From positions 1-17,218 of the forward strand of contig JAZQQJ010000036.1 in the NCBI GenBank assembly GCA_045629005.1: DNA of 17,218 bases, written 5' to 3'. The notes below the pieces were generated by a model. That model ran no database searches and was not told the DNA's origin. It saw only the letters and a program-made list of their open reading frames with translations. The position numbers were made by a program, and so were the translations under genes. This document shows positions 8,130 to 15,600 of the stretch, piece by piece; the stretch's first letter is position 1; every line of letters starts with the position of its first letter. The stretch is from RGIG3528 sp045629005. GTDB lineage: Bacteria; Bacillota; Clostridia; Lachnospirales; Lachnospiraceae.

Positions 8130-9110
8130 TTATTTAGTAATATTGTAATAGTCATCAGTTCTGTTCGGCTCCAGGAAACGCTTTTCCTCGCCGATTACGA
8201 CAACTCTTGAATTGTCTTTGGTAATCTTTCCTATAACAGCCCCGCACGCGCGTGCTTCGGGTGTATCTGCGACTATGGCAAGCATTGCACCATCGCCCCG
8301 CATAATGTAAGGATTAATATCAAAACGCTCACAGATTTCAACAGTAACCTGTTTAATTGGGATGTCTTTTACATTGACCTCACATCCTACGCCCTCGCGT
8401 TCGCAAAGCTCCCATATGGCTGAAAAAACTCCGCCGTCTTCGACATCATGAACGATAGCAGAAGTTTTTGCAAATAACTCGAATGCCTTTTCGGAGCAAA
8501 GGCTTTCATCAAAGCTGTCAATCGCCTTATCGATGAAGTCTTCCGGAAGCTTTTGGGTAAGTTCCTTTTTATGCTCCTTCGCAAGCATCGCTGCGCCTGC
8601 ACAACCTGTATAACCGAGCATTACAAGTACTTTACCCTCCGCTGTGATGCACTCCACAGCAGCAGGCTCAGCCTTGTCAGAGCTGAACGCATTCTCTTTC
8701 GCGTAAAGCACGACATTTCTTCCGAGCGCTGTTGCACTGACAGTTAACGCATTATTTGCTGTAACAATGGTATTTCCCGATATTAAGTTCACATTTGCCT
8801 GCGCACAGGCTCGGGCAGCCTCACGCATCGCTCGCTTTGCGACGTTTTCCGCATCTTCACAAGGAAGCGCAAGAGTAAGGGTAACTGCTTCCGCTCGTGC
8901 ACCTGCAGCAGCCAGGGAATTAACCGCTCTGTAGATTGTAAGTTCTGTAATGCCTTCCTCATTTCCGGAAAGACACTGCGTAGAAACGAATGTGTTTCCG
9001 CATTTGGAAGCATCAACTCCGACACCGGCATTACTTTCTTTATTCAGTTTTTTCACATCGCGGATTACACTCCTTTTAAGAGCACTTTCCGCAAGCTTAC
9101 CAATGTTCAT
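8130..9110 (-). CDS. AIR synthase-related (HypE/ThiL/PurM-fold) protein, degenerate active site
   Basis: The 326-residue product has the two-domain architecture of the PurM/HypE/ThiL ATP-binding superfamily. The N-terminal half holds VNSLAAAGARAEAVTLTLALP (family: NDLAA.GA.P..) and the C-terminal half holds VHDVEDGGVFSAIWEL and a GDGAMLAIV strand. Several usual ligand positions are changed: STQCLSG where relatives have STDPxTG (Gln45), and NS instead of ND (Ser65). The HypE C-terminal cysteine tail is absent; the protein ends DDYYNITK. The substrate is unknown. The start is the ATG at 9110, with AAGGG about 11 bases upstream; an in-frame TTG at 9119 would sit too close to it. The Lrp gene follows after 10 bases, so co-expression with amino-acid metabolism is likely. 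It could be a kinase-like enzyme or a regulatory paralogue. Confidence 0.8.
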   Translation of the reverse strand: MNIGKLAESALKRSVIRDVKKLNKESNAGVGVDASKCGNTFVSTQCLSGNEEGITELTIYRAVNSLAAAGARAEAVTLTLALPCEDAENVAKRAMREAARACAQANVNLISGNTIVTANNALTVSATALGRNVVLYAKENAFSSDKAEPAAVECITAEGKVLVMLGYTGCAGAAMLAKEHKKELTQKLPEDFIDKAIDSFDESLCSEKAFELFAKTSAIVHDVEDGGVFSAIWELCEREGVGCEVNVKDIPIKQVTVEICERFDINPYIMRGDGAMLAIVADTPEARACGAVIGKITKDNSRVVVIGEEKRFLEPNRTDDYYNITK

Positions 9111-9134
9111 CGTTGACAAAACCCTTATGTTTTC

Positions 9135-9164
9135 TTAAACTGATTAATGGCTTTTGATTATAAT
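9135..9164 (+). promoter_or_regulatory. Possible promoter for the plus-strand TPR-like gene
   Basis: A perfect TATAAT lies at 9159-9164, with a weak TTAAAC 18 bases upstream (9135-9140). Initiation near 9171 would give a leader of about 115 bases that runs antisense through the 30-residue peptide gene. The -10 sits in the palindrome ATTATAAT (9157-9164), so a -10 is also present on the minus strand. Confidence 0.3.
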
Positions 9165-9250
9165 ACGCTTGCAAGAAGCGGAATAATCATACAAAGCACA
9201 AGGATGGCTACGATAACTCCGGATACGATTTTTCTGGTCTTCTTTTTCAT
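9158..9250 (-). CDS. Putative 30-residue single-span membrane peptide
   Basis: A short frame from ATG 9250 to TAA 9158 is preceded by a very strong AAAGGAG five bases before the ATG. The product has a basic start (MKKKTRK) followed by a continuous hydrophobic stretch with no acidic residue (VSGVIVAILVLCMIIPLLASVL). That fits a membrane peptide with a cytoplasmic positive N-terminus. It is followed after 47 bases by the AIR synthase-like gene in the same direction, so it is probably the first cistron of the left operon. No family was recognised and the function is unknown. It could serve as a small regulator of a membrane complex or as a translated leader. The ribosome binding site and the composition are the evidence; there is no homology evidence. 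Confidence 0.65.
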   Translation of the reverse strand: MKKKTRKIVSGVIVAILVLCMIIPLLASVL

Positions 9251-9284
9251 AAAAACTCCTTTCAGACAAAGAGGCATATGTAAT

Positions 9285-9929
9285 ATGATACCTGTATTTT
9301 TTATCATAAGTATAGCGATTGTTATTTTAATAAATTTTGGTCCAAGAAAAGCAGAACGTGAAAGCCGTGAGGCAACAGAAGCATTTCTTGCAAAGGAAGC
9401 AAAATCAAACACAACGCGTAAAAAAGATATCTCAAACCTTGATTTTATCACAATTCCCCCTTGTTTATCAACCCCTACAGAGCTTGATTCAGAAGAAATT
9501 AGAAGTACCGAAGCTGAACTTCTAAGCCTTTCCGACAAGAAAATTGTGAACTTCACGGGCATTACAAATACCGACTTAAAGCTGACCTACGGCACTGCCA
9601 ATCTTGACACGCTTTCAGAGTATGACAACAACTATATGAAGCTCGTCAGACTTATATACAAGTATGCACGTCTCCTGAACGATGAAGGCCTCAAGGATAA
9701 AGCAGCAGAAGTACTCGAGTTCGGTATGAATATTAATACAGATATTTCCGCAAACTATACACTTCTCGCAAGCATTTATAAGGAGCAAAGCAGAAATGAA
9801 GACATAAAAAAAGTCATCGAAAAGGCAGAAGCCCTCAATTCGATGACAAAGAAAAAGCTGCTTAATGACCTTAATGCGATTCTTGACAGTAGTGCTTCAG
9901 AAAACACTGCTCACACTTCGGATGTATAG
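9285..9929 (+). CDS. Membrane-anchored TPR-like protein of unknown function
   Basis: This is the only plus-strand gene in the window. The 214-residue product starts at ATG 9285 (MIPVFFIISIAIVILINFG), giving an N-terminal membrane anchor at about residues 2-18. GAGG lies 10 bases upstream of the start. A longer frame back to 9147 exists, but its extra residues look non-coding and overlap the antisense peptide gene. A charged linker (about 20-100) follows. Residues about 120-205 form helical pairs typical of tetratricopeptide repeats (YMKLVRLIYKYARLL, LKDKAAEVLEFGMNI, NYTLLASIYKEQSR, DIKKVIEKAEAL). TPRs usually bind other proteins, so a membrane scaffold role is plausible. No partner is evident. 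It converges on nth and its last 59 bases are shared with nth in antisense. Confidence 0.8.
   Translation: MIPVFFIISIAIVILINFGPRKAERESREATEAFLAKEAKSNTTRKKDISNLDFITIPPCLSTPTELDSEEIRSTEAELLSLSDKKIVNFTGITNTDLKLTYGTANLDTLSEYDNNYMKLVRLIYKYARLLNDEGLKDKAAEVLEFGMNINTDISANYTLLASIYKEQSRNEDIKKVIEKAEALNSMTKKKLLNDLNAILDSSASENTAHTSDV
9303..9330 (-). promoter_or_regulatory. Possible sigma-A promoter for the left operon
   Basis: On the minus strand TATGAT (9308-9303) is preceded, after a 16-base spacer, by TTAAAA. This would start transcription near 9296 and give a leader of about 45 bases before the 30-residue peptide gene. It lies inside the N-terminal codons of the divergent plus-strand gene, because the two starts are separated by only 34 bases. 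Matches to consensus are 5/6 and 4/6, so the call is weak. Confidence 0.3.
9806..9847 (-). terminator. Rho-independent terminator of the DGC-yitT-nth unit, inside the opposing gene
   Basis: On the minus strand an 8-bp perfect stem (GTCATCGA / TCGATGAC, outer arms at 9847-9840 and 9820-9813) encloses an inner AGGGC-TTCT-GCCTT hairpin. It is followed immediately by seven T residues (9812-9806). The hairpin begins 23 bases after the nth stop. The same bases encode about residues 174-188 of the plus-strand TPR-like protein. No T-run follows it on the plus strand, so it should not stop transcription of that gene. Confidence 0.8.
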
Positions 9930-10533
9930 CCGTACATATCGCTCTTCCAAACGTTATGATATGCAGATTCCAAAGAATCCAGTGATCTTCCGGTAAGACT
10001 CTCATAAGATCGAATTCTATTTTTTCAGGCTCGGTATTCTCTGTAAGGCCGAGTCTTTTTGTTATTCTTTTTACATGCGTATCCACAACAACGCTCGGTA
10101 TGTGATATACATTCCCACGTATTACATTCGCGGTTTTCCTGCCCACACCCGGAAGCTCTGTCAGCTGCTTCAGTTCAGAAGGTATTTCACCATTATGTTT
10201 TTCAACAAGGAGCTTTGCGCACGCAATCAGATTTTTAGCTTTTGCCCTAAAGAAGCCAACTTCTCGTATTTCTTCTTCGAGTTCACTGACATCTGCTTTA
10301 GAGAGTGCAAAAACATCAGGGTACTTTTTGAAAAGATGTTTTGTAACGACATTAACTCTTTTGTCCGTGCATTGAGCTGAAAGAATGGTTGCGACAAGAA
10401 GCTCGTAAGCATTTTTATACTCCAGAAAGCAATACATCTCTGTTCCATACTGCTCATCAAGAATAGTTAAAATGTCCTTTGCACGTTCTTTCAGTTCATT
10501 AGTTCTGTTTTCCGAATTACATTCGCTTTTCAA
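9871..10533 (-). CDS. nth: Endonuclease III (DNA-(apurinic/apyrimidinic site) lyase)
   Basis: The 220-residue product is a base-excision repair glycosylase/AP lyase that removes oxidised pyrimidines. Motifs seen: ILSAQCTD (50-57), the helix-hairpin-helix LPGVGRKTANV with the catalytic Lys133, and VVDTHVKR with Asp151. The [4Fe-4S] ligands are Cys200, 207, 210 and 216 in the exact C-x6-C-x2-C-x5-C spacing. The start is TTG at 10533. AAGAGG lies 5 bases upstream, the frame overlaps the end of the yitT-like gene by 17 bases, and no ATG lies nearby. The 3' end overlaps the convergent TPR-like gene by 59 bases, and three of the four cluster cysteine codons are in this shared stretch. The overlap must be real, since both frames end with good coding signatures. 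Confidence 0.96.
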   Translation of the reverse strand: MKSECNSENRTNELKERAKDILTILDEQYGTEMYCFLEYKNAYELLVATILSAQCTDKRVNVVTKHLFKKYPDVFALSKADVSELEEEIREVGFFRAKAKNLIACAKLLVEKHNGEIPSELKQLTELPGVGRKTANVIRGNVYHIPSVVVDTHVKRITKRLGLTENTEPEKIEFDLMRVLPEDHWILWNLHIITFGRAICTAIHPKCEQCFLKHYCQESH

Positions 10534-11407
10534 AATTGCCTCTTATTCTCACGTGCTCATTAATAATAACAAAAGCCTGAGGATCGTACTGTTTAATCTG
10601 CTCAATAAATTCATGTTCCTCGTACTTGCTGACGCATGTAACAAGGATGTGGGTTTCCTGGTCTGTAAATGCACCTGCACCGTTCCACTCCGTAATACCG
10701 CGCCTGTGCTCACCTATAAGAAATTTATCCAATCCGGCTCTTTTCGTAAAAATCATAAGCTCGGAGGTGATGTTCTGGTAGTGAACCCTGTCGAGGGAAA
10801 TTGAACTTGCAACCGCAACAATAACGGTATAGAGCACCGTTTCAAAGTCAAACACAAAGAACAGAATCACATACAATACAAGATTACAAAGAATGCTGAT
10901 TTTTCCCACAGAGCCGTCCGGTTTCTTTTTGGAAAGCCATACGCCAACGATATCCATTCCCCCGCCGCATCCGCCGGCAAGAAGGATTATTCCCGATCCG
11001 ATACCGGTAAACATGCCACCAATAATAGAACATGTGAGCACGTTATCGATAATGGGCTCCGTCAGTGTCGGAATAAGATAGCCGAATATTGTGATACTGC
11101 CTACACCAAGTATTGTGCGGAAGAAAAAGCGTTTGCTTATCCCGCAGAAAGCCAATATAAACAACGGAATATTCAGCACTACATAACAAATAGCATAAAG
11201 GTTTGTAGTCCTTCCAAGGCTTTCCTCCACAAAATGTGTAAGGAGCTGTGAATATCCGACAACGCCGCCGTTAAAAAGTCCAAGAGGTCTCACAAAAATA
11301 TTACAGCCTATAGAATAAACAAGCCCTCCGAATATGCATACAAGTACTTTAAACGCAACTGAATCCCTTATTTTGTCAACCGTTTCGTGAAGACGTTTGT
11401 CTTTCAT
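10517..11407 (-). CDS. YitT-family membrane protein with DUF2179 domain
   Basis: The 296-residue product has about five or six hydrophobic helices in the first 200 residues. It shows the family's glycine-rich signatures (FVRPLGLFNGGVVG near residue 40, LLAGGCGGGMDIVG near 142). A soluble C-terminal DUF2179 domain lies at about 215-290 (ILVTCVSKYEEHEFIEQIKQ, AFVIINEHVRIRG). Members are widespread in Firmicutes; their biochemical function is not firmly known and transport has been suggested. The ATG shares one base with the stop of the diguanylate cyclase gene (TAATG). GGAGAGG just upstream serves as ribosome binding site, so the two genes are probably coupled. The 3' end overlaps nth by 17 bases. 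Confidence 0.93.
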   Translation of the reverse strand: MKDKRLHETVDKIRDSVAFKVLVCIFGGLVYSIGCNIFVRPLGLFNGGVVGYSQLLTHFVEESLGRTTNLYAICYVVLNIPLFILAFCGISKRFFFRTILGVGSITIFGYLIPTLTEPIIDNVLTCSIIGGMFTGIGSGIILLAGGCGGGMDIVGVWLSKKKPDGSVGKISILCNLVLYVILFFVFDFETVLYTVIVAVASSISLDRVHYQNITSELMIFTKRAGLDKFLIGEHRRGITEWNGAGAFTDQETHILVTCVSKYEEHEFIEQIKQYDPQAFVIINEHVRIRGNFEKRM

Positions 11408-12513
11408 TACGCCTCTCCCTTCATAATACGCTTGTTTTCGTACATGCGTTTATCTGCCTCGTTCACGACATCACATATAGCTTCTCCCGCGCCTCTTGCT
11501 GAACCGTAGGCAACGGAGATATCAAATCTTTCACGGTCTCCAAGCATTTTCTCAACATCTTTTTTAAATGCTTCTTCCTCGACAACCGATGGATCTTCAA
11601 TAATGACAAGAAATTCATCACCACCAAGCCTGTAAACCTTGGCATCATCACCCGCCCTCGCAAGCAGCACCTGTGAAAGCCTTGTAATAAGCGCATCTCC
11701 GGCCTTATGACCTTTCTCGTCATTTGTCTTTTTAAGATTGTTCAAATCCCAATAAAGAGCCGAAACATTTTTTACATCTTTATAATATGTTTCAGCCATT
11801 TCAGAAAATTTGTTTTTATTATAACAGCCCGTCATGAAATCAAGGTCCGAGCTTGTCTTAAGCCTTGCCATCTGCGCTGCTTCCGCACGTCCTTTTTCGT
11901 TTATGTAGGAAAGAAGAATTGCCACCATACCGATAATAATTGCTCTCGGGACTGTTGCATAGACAAGAATGACAAAAACCGGATTAGCATTTAACGAAAG
12001 CCCCTGAAAACCGTTATTTACTATCTGCATAAAGTGTTCATGATCACCCATGCTCTCAAAAAGAATATTCAGGTCACAAAGTCCAAAGTAAAAGGCAAAA
12101 ATCTCGCTGACCGCCATAGTTATAACATTAATACCGTACGTGAACCACACTACGCTTTTCTTGGTATACTGACCTGCAAAAACGATTGGAAGTACATACA
12201 AAAGAACTGCATGGAAGGAAAGAACCCCGGCAATAATAGCGACCAAAATGCATATTATCGACAAAATAACATATTTAAGCCAGGGCTTGGCATTATCCTT
12301 CATAACCAGCAAGGTTATAAGAATCAGAAAGAAACATACAGAAATAAGTGCAACCTGAGTCATTACAGTTTTGCTGATAATGAAAAAGTTGCACAAAGTA
12401 AGCACCCAGCAAAGGATAATAAGTGCGGTCATTGCCGTCAGACCTTTGGCTGAATATCTGTTTGCGCGAGCTTCGAGCTCGTCTTGTGGATTGGTGTAAA
12501 CACGTTCCTTCAT
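11407..12513 (-). CDS. Membrane-bound diguanylate cyclase (GGDEF domain)
   Basis: The 368-residue product has five or six membrane helices in the first 210 residues, forming an uncharacterised sensor. A C-terminal GGDEF domain follows from about 222. It shows DFMTGCYNKNKF, the metal/GTP site DLNNLKKTNDEKGHKAGD, and the active-site loop RLGGDEF with GGDEF at 297-301. It should make cyclic di-GMP from two GTP. The position of the RxxD inhibitory site, five residues before GGDEF, reads GDDA, so product feedback through that site is not expected. No EAL domain is present. The ATG at 12513 is preferred over an in-frame TTG at 12549, because a TATAAT lies only eight bases before the TTG. The Shine-Dalgarno is weak in both cases. 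It heads the unit with yitT and nth. Confidence 0.92.
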   Translation of the reverse strand: MKERVYTNPQDELEARANRYSAKGLTAMTALIILCWVLTLCNFFIISKTVMTQVALISVCFFLILITLLVMKDNAKPWLKYVILSIICILVAIIAGVLSFHAVLLYVLPIVFAGQYTKKSVVWFTYGINVITMAVSEIFAFYFGLCDLNILFESMGDHEHFMQIVNNGFQGLSLNANPVFVILVYATVPRAIIIGMVAILLSYINEKGRAEAAQMARLKTSSDLDFMTGCYNKNKFSEMAETYYKDVKNVSALYWDLNNLKKTNDEKGHKAGDALITRLSQVLLARAGDDAKVYRLGGDEFLVIIEDPSVVEEEAFKKDVEKMLGDRERFDISVAYGSARGAGEAICDVVNEADKRMYENKRIMKGEA

Positions 12514-12556
12514 GCTTTGATATTTACCGCAGAACAGAAGGAAAGTCAATAATGGA

Positions 12557-12562
12557 ATTATA
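12557..12562 (-). promoter_or_regulatory. Probable -10 element for the diguanylate cyclase unit
   Basis: TATAAT lies on the minus strand at 12562-12557 within the 177-base gap between the subtilase stop and the DGC start. No good -35 is seen at 16-18 bases; TTGGCG lies 21 bases upstream. Initiation would fall near 12550 and give a leader of about 37 bases. Confidence 0.35.
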
Positions 12563-12625
12563 AATTCGAGGCTTCTCGCTATTCGCCAATCATCATTTTT
12601 CTCATGCGCTCAAAATAATGATATT

Positions 12626-12662
12626 AAAAAATGTCATCCCGGGAATTTACTCCCAGGATGAC
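12626..12662 (-). terminator. Rho-independent terminator after the subtilase gene
   Basis: On the minus strand a 12-bp stem (GTCATCCTGGGA pairing with TCCCGGGATGAC, one G-U pair) closes a six-base loop. It is followed by ATTTTTT. The hairpin starts 28 bases after the stop of the large protease gene, which it should terminate before the DGC promoter. Read on the plus strand the stem has a mismatch and no T-run. Confidence 0.9.
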
Positions 12663-12690
12663 GAATTGTTGTTATAAATCGTTGTGCCTA

Positions 12691-15600
12691 TTATTTGCTG
12701 AGTGCTTTGAACTCAACCTTTTCAATTGCTTCTGTGGATACTTCAGCCTTAATTTCAGCTGTCTCAAAAGCTGCGCCCTTAGCTGCTGCGAAGTCAGCAT
12801 CAGGGAGATAGAGCTCGTTAAGACCTGCTACAGGCCATACACCATCACCAAATGTGCCAAGGAGATACATAGCTCCTGTGTACTCTGTATCAATAGCATA
12901 AAGAGCTACACAATTAGCAGCATCATTGAAGTTTGCGATGAAAGTATAATCTCCGTTAAAGTAGAAGGACTGGAAGTAAGGTGTATCACAGGAAATACCT
13001 GTTGAAGCATAAAGTGCATCGTCTTCGCCGAAGAAGTAGGTGTACCTTCCACCAAATCCGATGAATGCATCGAAGTAAATGTTACCTTCAGAGTCAAGGA
13101 GATAGTACATATCAAGGTATGCACCATAGCCCGAATGATACTGTGAACCAATGTATGTAATACCTACAAGGTCATTTGAGCAGTAATTGAATGCGCCTTC
13201 ATAATCACCTGTTTCAGGATCAATGAGAACAACGTAGTTGAAGTATGTTCCGATAAGTCCTGTAAGATGAGGAGCTTCTGCGATGTCTGTGTAAGCAATG
13301 CTTGAAAGGCCTACAGGATTAACATCAAGAGTTGTAGGATCAACAGTATAAATCATTGATGAACCTGAAGATGTATCAAGGTCTGAAGCATAGATTGTTT
13401 CCCAATCAGGACCATATGCAACGCCATTGATAGCTGCATCTGTGGATACTTCTGTGAGTTTCTTGTACTCAGGGATAGACGTTGTGTTGATTTCGCTGAA
13501 CCAAACTTCACCATTTTCATCCCAAACTACGCAGTTAAGGTCGTAGTCAAGTTCAATAACTGATACATAGCACATTGCATAGAAATCAGGATCTGCTGCT
13601 GCGAATGCACCAATGATACATTCACCAAGACCAACACCTGTTACAACACCGTTTTCATCAACTGTGGCAATTGTCTCATCTGAAGATACCCAGATTACGG
13701 AACGGTCGAGAAGGTTTGTAGGCTGAACATTAGCAATAAGCTGGCCCTTGTTGTTCTTAATGAGTGAAAGTTCATCTGTGTTGAGCTCAATGCTCTCAAC
13801 TTCTGTTGCAGGCTCAGTCTTAAGGAATACACGGTATGTTGAAGCGTTGCCGGCATAATCCCAAACCTGTACAAGGTAGATGTCTGCTTCAAGTTCTGAG
13901 AAGACTGCTGCTGCCTTCTTGTTTCCACAAGGTACTGTTTCAATAAGATCTTCGCCGTCTTCAGCATAGAGATAAATTGCTGCTACATTTCTGTTATCTT
14001 CTGCAGTAATGAGGATGAGATCTGTCTCTTCTTCTGCGTCTGTCCAACCATACTCCTCGCCTGTACCAATAGACTTGATTTCAGGAGCTGTGTTATCAAT
14101 TGTAAGAGATGTTGAGAAGAATGCGCCATCACCAAGTGAAGCAAAGTCGATGTTGCCATTTGCGTCAACACTGTACTCAGGAACTGCTACAAGAGTAATA
14201 TCAACCTTTGTGCCTTCAGGAAGAGCGTTACCTTCTGCATCTGTACCCTTCCAGTTAATGCCAAGGCTGGACTCTGTATTGAACCATGACTGCTGGTTAT
14301 CGCTCCAGTATGCGGATGCCTGTGAACCATATGTCTTATAGGAGTAAACTTCGCCTGTCTCAGCATTGCTGATGATAATAGCACGCTGTGCAGCACTACG
14401 GATAAGTGTAAAGTATACGCTGTCGATGAAGTCACCGGAAATGCTGCTCATTGCAGCTCTTTCAGGATCATAAGCATCATCATATTCAAACATGTTGTCA
14501 CCGAAGTAATACTCTTCACCATCATCAACTGTTGTAATTGTGAAAGCGTTTGCATAGAGATCGTTGTACTCATAGAGGTAAGGAATCTCTATACCGGCCT
14601 TTACGAAGAACATATAAAGGTCTGCGAAATCAAGGTAGCCATACATGTAAAGGAGGCTAGCCAAATCATATGTAAGTGTGTCGATTTCCCACTCTTCGAA
14701 GTCAAGACTTGAAACCTCGTCCTGTGTTAATTCAATGCCGTTGAATGCATAAAGATACTCAAGGTAAGAACCCTTTTCGAACATTGAAGGATCTGTCCAG
14801 TTACCATAGTAAGCAAGAACAGGGATGGAGTGTGAAGATGACTCATCTTCGGAATCAAGGAAGATGTATGCTTCAACATATGCTCCGTTAGGATAGAACT
14901 CATCAAGGAGTTCCTTTGTTTCAGCTGTAAGAGCGATTTCTACGTCAACATGAACTGTCTGGTCCTTGTTAACTCTGATTTCGTTCTTAGCAACTGAAGG
15001 CTGCCAAGCTTCTGCCTGCTGGATAGCCTTTTCAAGCTTCTTTGTATAAGACTCGTATGTTGCTAACTTAGACGCGCAGGTTTTTTCCTGAGCAACAATT
15101 GTACTTTCAAGATTCTTAAGTGTTTTCTTTGCATTAGATAAAACCTTCTGTGCATTTGAATATGCACTAAATGCATAAGCCGCATCTGATTTAGCAGCCT
15201 TATATGCTTTTTCACCCGCACTTGTTCCACGATTAGCAGTAGCAATAACAAGTGCTTCCTGAGCACGTGTATATGCTTCAAGAGCGACAGCAACTTCATA
15301 CTCAGCTTCGCTTATAGCAATACGAGTTTCTTCAGCTAAAGCTTTATTATGCTCAAGTTCTTCTACTAAAACAATATAGTTATTGTATGCTATTTTAACC
15401 GTTTCAGTATAAGATTCTACGGTCGCAATGAAGGGATTTGCCTCTTCCTGAACGTCTGAAACATTCTTTCCATCAACTATAAATGTAACGTCTGCATCAA
15501 TGCCCCATGTATCACCATAGAGCATTTCTCCATCTGTAACCTGTGTGAATACATAATCATCAAGCTGATACTTATGATAAACTTTTGAAATATTTGTAAT

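Noticed and set aside
9147..9284. N-terminal extension of the plus-strand TPR-like gene by 46 codons.
   Set aside because: The added residues do not look like a signal or domain, they run antisense to the 30-residue peptide gene, and ATG 9285 has GAGG upstream followed directly by a membrane helix.
9158..9562. Longer 134-codon version of the minus-strand peptide gene.
   Set aside because: The upstream part is antisense to the TPR-like gene. The strong AAAGGAG and the basic-hydrophobic product point to the internal ATG at 9250.
9984..10025. Possible plus-strand terminator for the TPR-like gene (GATCTT / AAGATC stem, then a T-run).
   Set aside because: The stem is only 6 bp with a 16-base loop, and eight bases separate it from the T-run. 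It also lies inside nth coding sequence. Too weak to call.
12514..12549. TTG start at 12549 and a TTGACT-17-TAAATA promoter-like pair at about 12549-12521 that would give a leaderless diguanylate cyclase mRNA.
   Set aside because: The TTG has no ribosome binding site and lies right after a TATAAT. The TAAATA matches the -10 consensus poorly, so leaderless initiation is not supported.
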